A stretch of DNA of 64,000 bases from Pilaira anomala (taxonomy: Eukaryota > Mucoromycota > Mucoromycetes > Mucorales > Mucoraceae), in NCBI GenBank assembly GCA_025716855.1, contig JAIXMQ010000009.1, forward strand, positions 340,001 through 404,000. Reading direction: 5' to 3'. Made by a program: the position numbers and the translations under genes. This document shows, piece by piece, positions 34,050-47,212 of the stretch (positions are counted from its first letter, which is position 1; every line of letters begins with the position of its first letter). The notes below the pieces were generated by a model. The model saw only the letters and a program-made list of their open reading frames with translations. It did no database searches and was not told the origin of the DNA.

Positions 34050-34330
34050 AATGATTGTAGTTGGGGGAAAACTCTTACCTGATTCACTTGTTGAATAAGA
34101 TTAAATCAGCACCCGTTCCAAACTTGATGGATTGTATCATGTTACCAGATCTAAAAAAAAAGACTAATCAAGAAAGAGAGAAAAACGTCATAATAATAAA
34201 CAGTGTGTGTGTGTGATCGTCGTCTGTCGTTCTTTATCTGAAATGGTTTAGACCCAAGAAAACACAATCGGGGTACCACTTCACAGGAGTAAAAAAAAAA
34301 AAAAAACCTCTTTCTGTAACAAATGTGGCT
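34050..34330. other. Unassigned complex-sequence island 2
   Basis: About 280 bases of non-repetitive sequence. The plus strand has an open stretch of about 50 codons beginning after a TTGTAG acceptor-like site (GENSYLIHLLNKIKSAPVP within it). The minus strand has a 70-nt segment bounded by a T-rich TAG acceptor and a GTAAGA donor. It could be an exon of a small gene, a spliced non-coding RNA or a decayed gene. I cannot join it to a start codon on either strand. Confidence 0.25.
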
Positions 34331-34553
34331 TCATTTTTCTGGTTAAATTACGTTGCAATTTTTTTTCACAAAAGGTGGGTCGGAAGCACTATACTGTATT
34401 TCAAAATTATTAGGCTCTTATTATTTTTAAGAGCATAAAGAAACAAAAAATCTGTATTAAAAAATGTAACAGCGCAAAAAATAGAGATGAGATTTTTCTA
34501 ACACTAAAAAAGATCTCTTTTTTTTTTTTTTCTTTCTGCTTTTTAAATTTGTC

Positions 34554-35693
34554 ATGAGTTTCGAATATCCTTTAATTCTTGATGGTGGGTTTGCTACCGA
34601 GTTAGAAAGAAGTTTCGGGAAAGATTTGTCTGGTAATGATAAACTTTGAAACAGACATAATGTTATTGTTGTTTTTTTTAAAAAAAAACTATCTTAGGTA
34701 AACTCTGGTCTGCACAGTGTTTAAAAGACGATCCAGACGCGATCAAGGTAAAAAAAAAAAAAAAAAACGAAAAAAAAAAAAAGTTAACAAGTCTAATGTC
34801 GCCATTAGTCTGTTCATACCATGTATTACGAAGCAGGCGCTAATATCGCCACAACATGTAGTTATCAAGCTTCTTTCGAAGGATTCGCTGAAGCCGGATA
34901 CAGTACAGAAGAATCGATCGAATTAATGAAAAAGAGTGTTTCTTTAGCATGTGAAGCACGAGACCAATACAAACAATCGCATCCAGACGATCCATACCCA
35001 AGATTGGTAGCCCTTTCCATGGGTTGCTATGGTGCTATCTTGGCCGACGGATCCGAATATACTGGAAATTACGGTCAAAACATCTCTTTAGAAACCTTAG
35101 TCGATTTTCACCGTAAGAGATTATGTACCTTTCTTCTTGATCATCACCAAAAAAATGAAGTGGTGGTGGATTTGGTTCTCTTTGAAACCATTCCAAATTT
35201 TCTTGAAGCACAAGCCATTGCAAAATTAGTCATGGAGTGGGACGACCCTCTATTACTACCAGCACCAGCAGCACCAGCACCACCACCACTTCCTCCTGTG
35301 GCTGTTTGCTTTCAATGCAAGTCTTCAGATCAAATCGCGGACGGTACATCGTTTCAAACTGCTCTGGATATCTTTCATTCTTCCATAGAAAATGTATTTG
35401 GCCTCGGTTTCAATTGTACTAAACCCAAATTTGTTGAATCCTTGTTAAAGACAACCTATCATCATACTCAAACCCACAATAAAGTATTGGTGGCTTACCC
35501 TGATGGTGGTGAGGAATGGGATGCTCTGGCAAGAACTTGGGATGAGTCGGCTAAATTACCGGAAGAAGCCTTTGGTTGCATGATGGCTCAATCGGTTCAA
35601 GCCTATGGTCCTCGTGTCATCGTCGGTGGTTGTTGTGGGACTGGTCCAAGCCATATTAAGAATATTAGAAGCTTTTTTTCTCTTGTGAAATAA
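34554..35693 (+). CDS. Homocysteine S-methyltransferase (Mht1/Sam4 type)
   Basis: Three exons, 34554-34632, 34698-34747 and 34809-35693, encode 337 residues. The enzyme transfers a methyl group from S-methylmethionine or S-adenosylmethionine to homocysteine, yielding methionine, presumably in the cytosol. Seen features are an N-terminal LDGGFATELE barrel start, YYEAGANIATTCSYQAS, FNCTKP with the first zinc-binding Cys, and the C-terminal GGCCGTGP supplying the other two zinc Cys. Length fits the family (about 325 residues). An Ala/Pro insert near residues 185-200, encoded by CAG/CCA repeats, is unusual. The intron after exon 2 is almost entirely A. Neighbouring sulfate transporter on the same strand suggests, but does not prove, a sulfur-metabolism context. 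Confidence 0.93.
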
Positions 35694-35706
35694 ATTCAAT
35701 TTGGTC

Positions 35707-35739
<33 letters not shown>

Positions 35740-37429
35740 GAGGATTTAGAATAATGTGTGTGTGTGTGTGTGTGACATAATATACAATAAAAAGATGAAC
35801 AAATGTTTTATATATAATCTTAAAAAAGTGTCTAAAGTCATATATTCGTTAAACTATATAGAAAGTGTATGTCATATCACGGATTTACTCATGGTTTATG
35901 TCATTGTCATGATTTTCATTTTGCAGAAAAACAGAAATAAAACGTCAGTGTTTTCAATCACGTTTTTTTTTAAAAAAAAAGAAAGAAATGATTGTAAACT
36001 TTTAGAATATATCATTAAAAAAAAAAAGAAGGTCGAATTCACCTCACACAAACTCATATTGGTTGTATATACGTTGAAAGAAAAATGAATATATTAAACG
36101 GTGAACAAATCAGCCACTTTAGACAGATTATGTAACACTGTCACTGAGAGAAACGGATTGATATGTAGGTTACAAAGCTAATTGTGTGTTTAAAACCGCC
36201 AAAAAAAAAAAAAAAAAAAAGTTTAATATTTCAGGTTAGAATCTTTTTTTTTTTTTTTTTAGGTAAATAAATCCTCGGTTCCTACAAATAATGAATATAT
36301 ATATATTAATAAAAGGTTCAGGAACAATAATGTCTTGAGATGACACACAGGCTTTTTTTCATATTTAGTATTTTAGACTGTTGATAATAAAAACGATCTA
36401 AAATATCCTCTAAAAAAAAAAAAGGATACCCTATATCGTTATTAAAAAAATTTAATTTTCTGAATTCACAAAACACTTTTTTTTTTGATTCAAAATACTT
36501 TATAAAACGGATGTTTAAATTTTTTTTTTCACAAGCCCTGACATAAAAATAACTTACTTTTTTGCTTCTTTCTCTCTTTTGCCTCTAAAAAAGTTTAATA
36601 AAATGATATCATGAAACAAATGATTTTACGAATGACCTTTACTGAGTTCAAAGAAAGAGAAAGGGGGGGGGGGGAACCAAAAAAAAAGCTAAAAAATTAG
36701 GTTTAATTTTTTTTTTTTTTTTTTGTTTTAAAGTTTTGTTTTGGACTGAATATTCTATATAACAAAAATTTGTTTATTAAAAAAAACCTGGGAAAAAAAA
36801 ATGACTGGTTTAGAATAACATGATAACTTGCAGAAAAGGTGTCACGGGCATAAAGAAATGGAAGAAAAAAAAAAAAATTTATTTATTAATTTATTCTAAT
36901 AACCGACTAGACAACCGTGTAAAGGCAAGGTTTTATTTGATTCGCATAGTTTTTCACATAAATTTTTTTTTTTCGATTGGATTAATAAACCCGCTTGGGT
37001 ATCCGAGCGAGCGAGCGAGCGAGCAAGAGAGATTTTTAAACATAGAAAAAAAAAAAAGATAAATCAGAAAAAAAAAAAAAGGGATTGACAGGTGGTTCAG
37101 TGCATGACGTTTTAAATAGATAAAGCCCTTTTTTTCTACTAAACCTTTTTTTTATTATTAAACCAGTGTGTAACCTGATGATAAGAAATTTTTTGGATAA
37201 TGCCGAGAATGATAATAAATCAAAACTTTCATAAAAAAAGTATAAAAAGGATTAGAATAAAAACTATGAATCTGGGTATTAAAAAAGAAAAAAGAAAAAA
37301 AATACTAATAATAATTTATAATTGGATTGATCATTTCTCTTTCTCTTTATTCTTCCTCTCTCCTTCCCCCCCCCTTTTTTTTTTAAGCAAAAAAAAAAAC
37401 AACAATAATAATATTATTTAACTGTCACT
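35694..37429. other. Intergenic region with (TG)n and homopolymer tracts
   Basis: Two (TG)n tracts lie just after the methyltransferase stop (about 35708-35733 and 35755-35775). The rest is AT-rich with a G run near 36664 and a (GAGC)n stretch near 37006. Open frames are short and low complexity. The right end is the promoter and leader of the sulfate transporter. Confidence 0.5.
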
Positions 37430-40195
37430 ATGACAACAATTTATGTGGACAATCCACCTGCACGATACATAGATCAAATTAGAGACGAGGTCAGACAGTT
37501 ACCTTCGAATGCCAAAAGTTACCTGAAGGGTTTGTTCCCTATTGTTCACTGGATAACAAAATATAACCTCATTTGGTTTTCCGGTGATCTAACTGCTGCC
37601 ATTACCATCGGTACACTTGTCATTCCTCAAAGTTTAGCTTATGGTAACAAAAAAAAAAGCGATCTTGTTCATTCATGTTCATGGAAATTTTAATTTTTTT
37701 TTTCTCTTTTCACATATTTTAGCTAAAATTGCAAACCTTCCACCTGTCCTTGGTTTATATACAAGTTTTTTAGGTGTCATTATATATCCTTTATTTGGTA
37801 CATCAAAAGATATTAGTATAGGTAAATAATTTATTCAAAAAAAAAAAAAAATCCCCTCCCCCCATTGTATTCATTCTTTTTTTTTTGTATCACAAAAGGT
37901 GTAAGCGCAATTTCCTCTTTAATGATAGGACAAGTGATGGGAAGATTTTATGAATCGCCACAATACCTATCTGGAGAATGGACCGTAAACGATGCAGCGA
38001 TCAACGTCGCTTTATTTTCAGGTTTTGTTATCCTCCTCATCGGCCTATTAAGATTAGGTGCCATCTTTCATTTCATCAGTCAACCTGCCATTGCCGGTTT
38101 CATGGCAGGCAGTGGTCTCACGATTGTCATTAATCAATTCAGTAAAATCTTTGGTATACCCAACATCAATACATCCGAAGCGCCTTACTTAGTCTTTGGA
38201 AAGACATTGATCAATTTACATCATTCAACTCTGGACGCTTCCTTTGGTGTAGCGGCTTTAGTTTACTTGTATGCCGTCAAGTACGCTTCCATTTACTTGA
38301 TGCGTCATTACCCACAACACAGTCGCTTCATTTTCTTCTTCAACACAAGTCGAAGTATCGTCGTCCTTGTCTTTGGTACCTTACTTTGTTACATGATCAA
38401 TCACTTTGGTAAATTCGAATCAAGTCCAATTCATATCATTGGCGTCGTACCCGCTGGTTTTGGACATATGAATCTTCCTCAAATCAAACCCGATATTTTA
38501 AGCTTCTTTACTGCCGATTTACCTGGTATCATCGTATTACTTATTATGGAACATGGTGTTATCTCAAATAGTCTGGGAAAAATCTCAGATTACAAAGGTA
38601 AAAAAAAAAAAAAAAAACAAATCAAAGTTTTTTTTTTTAATAATAATAAGACAAAACCTTAACCTTAACTCTTTTTTTCTTTAAAAAAAGTTGATATGAG
38701 TCAAGAAACTTTAGCGATTGGTTTAGCAAATATATTTGGTGCCTTTTTTGGTTCCTATACATGCACAGGTGCATTCACAAGATCGGCCGTCATGTCCAAA
38801 TCCGGTGCACGTACACCTTTAGCCAGTTTCTTTGTGGGTATCATTGTCGTCTTGGCCATTTATGTCTTCACACCTGCATTCACTTATATCCCTAACGCAT
38901 CCTTAGCTGCGATCATTGCTCATTCCGTCACTGACCTTATCTTTGGACCCACCGTCTGGAAAAGGTTTTGGGACCTGAACCCAGGCGATCTTTTGATTTT
39001 CGCTTTAGCTTATATCATTGCGTTAGTTGCACGTATCGATATCAGTGTCTATGTACCTGTCGCCATCTCGCTTGTCATTCAACTGTACCGTACTGCACGA
39101 CCTAACTATGCCTTATTAGGTCGCATGGACCTTGTTGAAACTGACGCACTGGATGAAAAGAAGAAACCATCTCAAGAGGAACTGATGATGATCAGCATCA
39201 ACAGCAGTAACATCGAAGAAGAAAAGACTTTATTCTATCCATTGGATCACCCCACATTAGGTCAATACACACGTCCAGTAGACGACGGCATGATTTGCTT
39301 TCAGCCTCAAGAGAGCATTTTATTTCAAAACTCGGATTATTTCTTTGAGAAATTATTGGATGAAGTCAAACGCAAGACACGAAGAGGTAAACCACTTCCT
39401 GAGAAACTAGGTGATCGTACCTGGAACAACGCTACTACCTCTGCTCGAAAAGATGAACAAGACCTCGCTTTATTACATGCCATCGTACTCGATCTCTCCG
39501 GTGTACATCAGATGGATTATTCCGGGATGGAGGCCTTAAAGAGTGTAGCCATTCAGATCGAAAGGTACGCTGGAAACCATGTCCATTGGTATATCGTCAC
39601 TGGTGAATCCAGTACCGTACGAAAATGTCTCTTATTCGCTGGCTTTGGAAATCAAAGACGTGATGGGAAACGTGTAGGTGAGTTTCTTTCGGATTTAAGG
39701 CACGGTGTAGAAGAAGGAGGTCATACACCTGGTATTGAAGGTTGTTGTAGTTTTGTACATCAGCGTGAAAAGTCTCAACTGGCTACTGAAGAACAACAAG
39801 AAAAGAAACAACAGGGGGGAGATTTTGATAATGTCGTGACGATAGAACAAGCAAGACGTCCTAATCGATCCCATTTAGATCATCATAAACGAGAATCCAT
39901 TATCACCGTCGAAAGTCTTGAGACGGATAGAGAATTAAATACCACGCTAAGTAATGAACAATGGTGTTATTGTAGTATTCGATCTCCTCCTAGTCACGGG
40001 CAGAAATTGAATGGCATTAAGGCCGTGCATGATTTATATCCTTATTTCTTTAAATCGATTCATGAAGCTGTACGTACTGCTCTTTCAAGAAAGCAAGAAA
40101 ATGATCATCATCATCATCATCTTGATGAAATTAGTGTGATTTCTGATAGAGGTGTAAACACCACGCATTCAGTTGGAGAAAGCAGCAGTACTTAA
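37430..40195 (+). CDS. SulP-family sulfate transporter (SLC26-like) with STAS domain
   Basis: Four exons, 37430-37643, 37723-37821, 37899-38597 and 38691-40195, encode 838 residues. The start of the membrane region is typical of SulP permeases ([42 protein letters not shown]). About ten to twelve hydrophobic segments follow up to about residue 455, including [20 protein letters not shown]. The cytosolic C-terminus contains a STAS domain with [17 protein letters not shown] near 603. A His run (five) lies near the end. Fungal members take up sulfate at the plasma membrane with protons; transport direction and substrate here are inferred from the family. Length is close to yeast Sul1 (859). Confidence 0.93.
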
Positions 40196-40755
40196 TATTT
40201 CCAATGTTTGTAATATTCCCCCCTACTTTTTTTTTTTTTTTTTTCAAAGCAATTCTATTTATTGTACCTTATACATGTTATATATATATATATTATTTTC
40301 CTATCTTCTTTATTGTATCTCTCTCTTTAATAAACGTTTTTTTTTTTTACATTTTATTAAAAAAAAGACAGTCAAAAAAAAAAAAAAAAAAAAAAAAAGG
40401 TATCCTAATGCAGTCTTTTCTTGAATTTTGCTTGACATTTTACAACAACTCTTTCTCTCTCTTTTTTTTTTTTTTCTTTTAAGGATAAAAAACAACAACT
40501 ATTTATACTTGTTCTTTTCAACACTAAAATAGAGTTTCCAAAAAAGACTTGTATATTTTTTTTTTTTTCTAAACTAAAAAAACTTTCTGTCAAAAAAAAA
40601 AAAAACTTTCTTCAAATCGTTAAATATAAAAGAAACAAGGTACGATCTCCATGATGATGGGTTCAAAGAAGAAGAACAGAGAAAGATAAGCCACGTAGGC
40701 ATTCAACTTACAAAAGTCCTTTTCTTTTTTTTTTTTTTTTTAAAAAAAAAACTAG
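40196..40755. other. Intergenic spacer
   Basis: Dominated by A and T runs. No gene is seen. It must hold the terminator of the transporter gene and the promoter of the WAC-domain gene. Confidence 0.5.
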
Positions 40756-43700
40756 ATGCCTTTACTTAAACGTAAAAGAGTCCCTCCTGTAGCCTGTCCA
40801 GCATACGACGCAGATAAAAAAGAATCTAGAAATAGTACTGTTTGGTACTCTCCTTTAACAAAAGAAATCTTTCAAGATTATTCGTATCCTTTTTTTTTTT
40901 TTTTATAATTATTATTATTTTTTTTTTTTTAGTTAGTGAAACGCGTTGTGGACGTGAAATTTTTTTTTTTTTTATATAAAAAAAAAAAACCGCGCGCGCT
41001 TTATATATATATATATTTCCTTTAACTACTCTACAGAGAATATTTAAAACGTATAGGTCTTTATCGTAAACGTATTTGGCAATGTGAATCCACTGGTAAA
41101 TCAAATTTAACTTATAAAGAAGCATTGGAAAGTGAACGAGTTGAAAAGGAACGTGTACAAGATAAATTACCAGAGCAACTTCAAAAACAAGTATTACTTC
41201 ATGTTCAATTCCGTAAGTTTTATACATACAAGTGTGGATTTAGGTTGATTGACCCTTTTTATATATATATATATATAGAAACCACACGATTAGACGCTGT
41301 TGTAGAGGACGTATATCAATACTTTTCAAATCGTTATGTAGATGGAGAGATTTTAAATTGTGTATGGGATGATAATATAGCGTAAAGTTTCCTAGTTCAA
41401 TTGAATGGATGCATTCAAATAAACTGATCTTCTTATCTTTATTTTTTTTTAGTTATACAGCCAAAGTATTAGGAACGGCAAAACAAGATGAAATTCCTTC
41501 TCCTGATACATTCGATCAACCCGTATTAGGATATTATAAAGTCCAATTAATTGATGAAAATGCAGAAGGGATTGAAGACTGTATCAAGGTTGTCCCTCAC
41601 TTCAAATTAAAGTAAGCACCCCCCCTCCCCAAAAAAAAAAAAAGTTATACATATAACTTACTTTGTGTATATATATATATATTTTATAAAGACGTGATAG
41701 ATTAGCATTTTCAAAAAATTTATTAAAAAAGTTCATCAAAGAATACACGATCAAGGATTCATATATTGGTGCTCCCTGGAACATTCGACCCGATACAGCC
41801 AAGCGATTTGGAATCGACACAAAGCTTCCTCACGATTTACAAATAGCAAAAGAAATCGCATACTCAAAATCCAGAAAGAAGCGAACTGAAGCTGCATCAG
41901 CATCAGCACTATCATCCACAACCTCACTCAATCACACCAACGCACAAGAAGAGGAAGAAGATCAATCCATCCTCATGGACGCAAGAAGAATTGAAAGTAC
42001 ATTAAAGTACCCCATGGAAGACTTGAATGTCCCTATCTACCGTCGAGATCCCTCTGGTTCCGGACAAATCATCGACATGACAGCCGGTACAAAAGGACAT
42101 GCCATGGACGTACTGAACCCAACAGGGGGTATGCCTTTACGACCTGAACCCAATCGTCATCGTACTACAGTACCTGAGGCTTCTTACGGTGCCTTCCTGA
42201 TGGTGTGGTCCTTTTTAGGCGTCTTTTCTCATCCGCTCAAGTTAAGTCCATTTACTTTAGACGATTTCGAAAACGCTTTACATCATCATTCACCTACCAC
42301 CCTCTTGATCGAGAGTAACATTGCCTTATTGAACGCAATCATCAAACAACGGGATCGTTTGAAAAAGGAGAGTTTGGGTCATGGGTCCACGGCTGTACAA
42401 GCCATGCATTCCTTGTATGGTACGGGGTATCAAGCCTGTCGTACCAATACTAGTGTTCCATTACCTTTTATCAAAGAGACATCACCTACAAGTAGTAGTG
42501 ACCTGAGTGAAGAAGAAGAAGAAGAAGAGGAGGAGGATGAGACGGTCTGGAGATCATCACGTTCAACGATGATTCAACACAAGATAAGTGAAAGAGGATG
42601 CGGTAGTAAAGAAGTAGAAGAAATTGGTTTGAATTGGGATCATGGTACGATTGATACAGAAGAAGAAAGACTAGGTTGGGAAGATATCTTGATTGGATTT
42701 ATGAATCAATTAGCTCCTGTTGAATCTTTACTGGACATTGATCGTATTTTGAGTTTACTTGTACCTCGTTTAGGCTCGAATTTAGAGGATCGTGAAAGAG
42801 CTTATGTCGAATTAAGTTTATCTGATAAAATCAAGATTTTCGAACTTTTATCAAGTGTTGCCAATGAATCTTATGTTGTCAAGTAAAGTCATGTTTTAAT
42901 TTTTTTTTTAATGATCCCAAGTCATACTTAAACTAACCTTTTTTTTTTTTTTTATAAAAGGTCTTATATGGAAGAATGTCAGGAACAAATGACCGAACTT
43001 CGTAAACAAAAGATTGAATTAAGTCGTGAGCGTAGAAGAATGTAAGAAAAAAAAAAAAAAAACTAATGTCATTTGAAAATCAAAAAGTCTAAAAAAAAAA
43101 AAACTTGTCATAGTCATGCTGAGAGACGTGAAATGGAAGATAAACAAAACGAAGAAAATCATACACAAAATCCAGATACTGCAGTATCAGATAGTGAATC
43201 CGACGATGATTCAAATGCTAGTGATAACGATGAAGACAGTGCACTGTAAGTTTCTTTTTTTTTTAACCTGTATCCTATTATGTGTACAATACAACTCATT
43301 TTATCTTTATAAAAAAAAAAAAAAAAAAATTCAAGTTTAAAAGCTCAGCGTAAAGCCGAACAACTCTCTCGCCACGAATCCAGACAAGCAACCATGAAAC
43401 GCCGTCAACAAGAACGAGAAGAAAGAGAAGCCAAGCGATTAAAACTACATCACCTTCAACGCGAAGAAGCACGTGTCCGTCATCAAGAACAAAAATTACG
43501 TAACGAAGCACGAAAGCGTCTAGATGAAGATGAACGTATTTTACATAAAAAAGAAGAACATGTCGAAAGAGATATGCGAAAATACAGTACACATCGTATC
43601 AAACCTTTAGGTCGTGATAAATTTTATAATCGATATTATTATCTGGATGATATTGGTGGTACCTTGATGCATGGTTCGGGAAAGTTGTTTGTTCAATGTC

Positions 43701-44314
43701 CTAGTGATACCGATCTATTGAATCTAAAGGAACGCGATCAAAAAGACTGTACTGCTGATCATCCGACTCTGCCATGCGGGCGTGGGGGAGGCGTGAAGTT
43801 TGTGACCGAGTTGTTAATTGGACAAGGCATGAAGAAAGAAGCTGAGTACCTGGCATCCCGTTTAAAGTACTTGGAACATCCAAATGATACACAGGAGCCT
43901 GTGAATGAATGGTGGGAATCTTATGATGAGCCTGAAGATGTAAGTTGCCCCCCCCCCCTTTTTTTTTATATATCGTTATCAATCATTCACTTATGAACGC
44001 TTTACTTTATAGTTAAAAAATTTATTAGCTTGGTTAAATCCTAAAGGTGTTCGTGAATTCATTCTCAAGAGAGAATTAGAGAAACAATTAACAAATTTAT
44101 CCAATGGCATGAAGAAGCGTGTTTCTGTAAGTCCCTTTTTTTTTATATATATGTGTGTTGAAATACATAAGTTTTGAAATTTAATTTTTTTTTTTTTTTT
44201 TAGGATCAACTTGCTTCAAACAAACATGATATGATGCGTCGTAATACACGTAGTAAAACGACTCCTCAATTTCCTCCTGGATCTTGGCTTGCTTATACAA
44301 ATAAGCTCGCTTAA
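40756..44314 (+). CDS. WAC/DDT/WHIM protein, Itc1/Acf1-like ISWI remodeller subunit
   Basis: Ten exons: 40756-40883, 41037-41212, 41279-41381, 41453-41611, 41692-42882, 42961-43041, 43114-43245, 43336-43939, 44013-44126, 44204-44314. Together they encode 932 residues. The N-terminus MPLLKRKRVPP with WYSPLTKEIFQDYSEYLKRI is a WAC domain, which binds DNA in Acf1-type proteins. A DDT domain (about 345-410) contains FLMVWSFLGVFSHPLKLSPF. An acidic run near 460 precedes WHIM1 (about 515-590), a long charged coiled coil and a WHIM2-like KPLGRDKFYNRYYYLDD near 740. No PHD finger or bromodomain is present, so it resembles yeast Itc1, partner of the Isw2 ATPase, more than animal ACF1. Several exons are short (81-132 nt). 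Confidence 0.88.
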
Positions 44315-45002
44315 TAATGTCTTTCATCTATTTGTAGCTAATATACAATGTTAGACAAAAAAAAATGAATGAATGGACACCATTATTCTCAGGGTCTTAA
44401 TAAATAAGCCGATAACTAATAAAAAAGGTTCTTATTTTAAGCGCGATACAATTGAAATCTTCTTAGTTTTCATGTTGTGTGTACATACCTGGATCAAAAA
44501 GCATAAATTTATTCCCGGTTAAAAATAGGTCTGTCAATATTATACAAATGAGGTTTTTTTTTTTTTTGCTTTAATAAGTAAGACATATGCTTTCTTGATC
44601 CTCGAGTAATAAATACGATCTGCAATGCATTATGTGTGTTTTTTTTTGGATATAGTGGAGAGGAACTGTTACTGGAATAAAATTTACCAATTTATATATC
44701 TATTGTGAATATGGTACTTTTAATTTTCACACGCTTTACTTTTTTATATATTACTTTGGCGCGAGAAAAAGACGCTTATTAAAAAAAAAAAAAGAGCAGA
44801 GTAATATAAAGCATGAAAAATCGGGGTTTTTTGGGAAACAAAGCGGAAAATACCTTAGGAGAACTTTACAAAGATTTCACACAGTTATTTTGGGTATACA
44901 AGTAAAAAAAAAAAAAAAGATATGTTTTTTGTTTCTATTTTCTAAAAAGAAAACCTTGCATGTATAAGTTTCTGAGTTTGTGTATAAGTCAAAATGTGTG
45001 CC

Positions 45003-45033
<31 letters not shown>

Positions 45034-45356
45034 GACTGTATATATATCTTCTCAATAAAAGCAAACAGTAAGAAAGAAGAAAGGAAAAAAAAATAGTATA
45101 TTAAACAAATCAACAAATGTATAACAAAGTTTAAGCCTTGTGATACTATATATAAAAAAAAAAAAATCTGTTCTTTTTGCTGTAACATACAATCATGTGA
45201 CCGTGGAGAAAATGATGAACACTTTTTTGTACACTTTGAAAGTAAAAGGGGGAGAGCTTCTCCTCCTTTTTTTTTCCTTCTTCTTTTCTTCTTTTCTTTT
45301 ATTCTAACCCCACTCTTCTTTTTTTTTTTTTTTTTTTTAAAAAATATCTAATAAAA
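44315..45356. other. Intergenic region
   Basis: AT-rich with poly-T and poly-A runs, including about 27 T near 45007-45033. No supported gene. The last 150 bases are pyrimidine-rich, as expected for the leader of the dehydrogenase gene at 45357. Confidence 0.5.
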
Positions 45357-47212
45357 ATGGCTGCAGCTGCCGCACGTTCAAACGCTACTCGATTATTGAG
45401 TTTAATCCAATCTGGAGCCAATGCATGTCCTTGTCATTCTCACGCTCATTCTCATGGAGCAACTTCAGGTGCTTTTTCCAGTTTATTAAAGTATGGACGT
45501 AATTATGCCAGTGCAAAGGAAACTACCGACTATGCTTTTGAAATGGCCGCCAGTAACATTCGTTTCGGTCCCGGTGTCACCAGGTAAAAACAATAATAAT
45601 AAAAAAAAACGGGTTGATTCTTTTTTTTTTTTTTCTCGGCATGTTTACATATAAAAATAAAATCAATCCAATCATTAGTGAAGTGGGTATGGATTTAAAC
45701 AATCTTAAAGCTACTAAAGTTGCTGTTTACACTGATGCAACTGTAAGTTTTTTTTTTATTTTCGCGCATTTTTAAACATATTTTTTTTTTCTCACGGTCC
45801 CCTAAATTGATTTTTTTTTTATTATTCATCCAGATCGCCAAACTTCATCCTCTTAAGGCAGTGGTTGAATCATTAGAAAAGCATAAAGTCAATTATGTTG
45901 TCTATGATACATGTCGTGTTGAACCTACTGATACCAGTTTCAAGTCAGCTATTGAATTTGCTCGTCAACATAATCCAGATGCTTTTGTTGCTGTAGGTGG
46001 TGGTTCCGTCATTGATACTGCTAAGGCTGCTAGTCTTTACAGTGCTCATCCTGAAGCGGATTTCTTGGATTTCGTCAATGCCCCTATTGGTAAAGGTTTA
46101 CCCATTAGAAAGAAGTTGCATCCTTTGATTGCTGGTAAAGATTTTTTTTTTTTTTTTTTTTTGTATAACCATACATGTTATACTCAATTTTCCATCCCCC
46201 CTTAAGTTCCTACTACTGCTGGTACTGGTTCCGAAACCACAGGTACTTCCATCTTTGATTATGAACCTCTCAAGACCAAGACCGGTATTGCTCATCGTGC
46301 TCTTAAGCCTCATCTTGGTATTGTTGATCCTTTGAACACTCGTAGTATGCCTTCTCAAGTCCATGCTTCCAGTGGTTTAGATGTCTTGTGGTAAGTTTTT
46401 TTTAAAAAAAAAAAATCATAAATATATATATATATATATTTAACTTTGCTATGTTATACAGTCATGCTCTTGAATCTTATACTGCCTTACCTTTCAACCA
46501 ACGTTCTCCTCGTCCCAAAGATCCTATTGAGAGACCTGCTTACCAAGGTTCTAACCCTATTAGTGATGTTTGGTCTCTTCATGCTTTAAAGATGGTAGTC
46601 GAATACTTACCTCGTGCCGTAAAGGATCCTGAGGATATCGAAGCTCAAAGTCAAATGTTGTTAGCTGCTACTTTTGCAGGTATTGGTTTTGGTAATGCAG
46701 GTGTCCATCTTTGTCACGGTTTGAGTTACCCTATCAGTGGTCTTAACAAGTCATACAAACATCCTGGTTATAATGTTGATCATGCTATTGTTGTAAGTTA
46801 CCAAAAAAACGAGAGAAAAGAGAGAGAGAGAAATAAGTGATTAAAAAAATAACCTTTTGTATATATATAGCCTCATGGTGTTTCCGTTGCCTTGACAGCA
46901 CCTTCCGTTTTCAGATTCACGGCCGCTTCTTGTCCTGATCGTCATATTGATGCCGCTGGTGCATTTGGTGCTGATACTGCTCATATTAAGGAATCAATGG
47001 CCGGTGAAGTACTTGCTGAAAAGCTCACACGTTTCCTTGAAGATTTAGGTGTTCCTAACGGTTTAAGTGCGATTGGTTATGACTCTTCTTATATCCCGGC
47101 TTTAGTTGAAGGTACTTTACCTCAACATCGTGTCACTAAGCTTGCTCCTGCTCGTGAACCCGCTCGTGAACAAATTGCTGCTATCTTTGAAAGTGCCATG
47201 AAGAACTACTAA
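45357..47212 (+). CDS. Hydroxyacid-oxoacid transhydrogenase (iron-containing alcohol dehydrogenase family, ADHFE1-like)
   Basis: Six exons, 45357-45583, 45679-45742, 45834-46134, 46207-46390, 46462-46792 and 46871-47212, encode 482 residues. The first 50 residues are Ala/Arg/Ser-rich with no acidic residues, consistent with a mitochondrial presequence. The Rossmann-like motif is [14 protein letters not shown], followed by [10 protein letters not shown] and the metal-binding helices [16 protein letters not shown] and [14 protein letters not shown]. In animals this enzyme couples oxidation of 4-hydroxybutyrate to reduction of 2-oxoglutarate, giving D-2-hydroxyglutarate; the substrate here is inferred. 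Human ADHFE1 is 467 residues, close to this. The intron before exon 5 contains a (TA)n tract. Confidence 0.93.

Larger units (their letters stand above)
30408..34553. other. Low-complexity intergenic region with a few complex islands
   Basis: Most of these 4.1 kb are homopolymers and short microsatellites, with no supported gene. Exceptions are a remnant resembling the core element end (about 31990-32075) and complex islands near 33405-33490 and 34050-34330, listed separately. The right end contains the promoter of the homocysteine methyltransferase gene. Confidence 0.5.
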
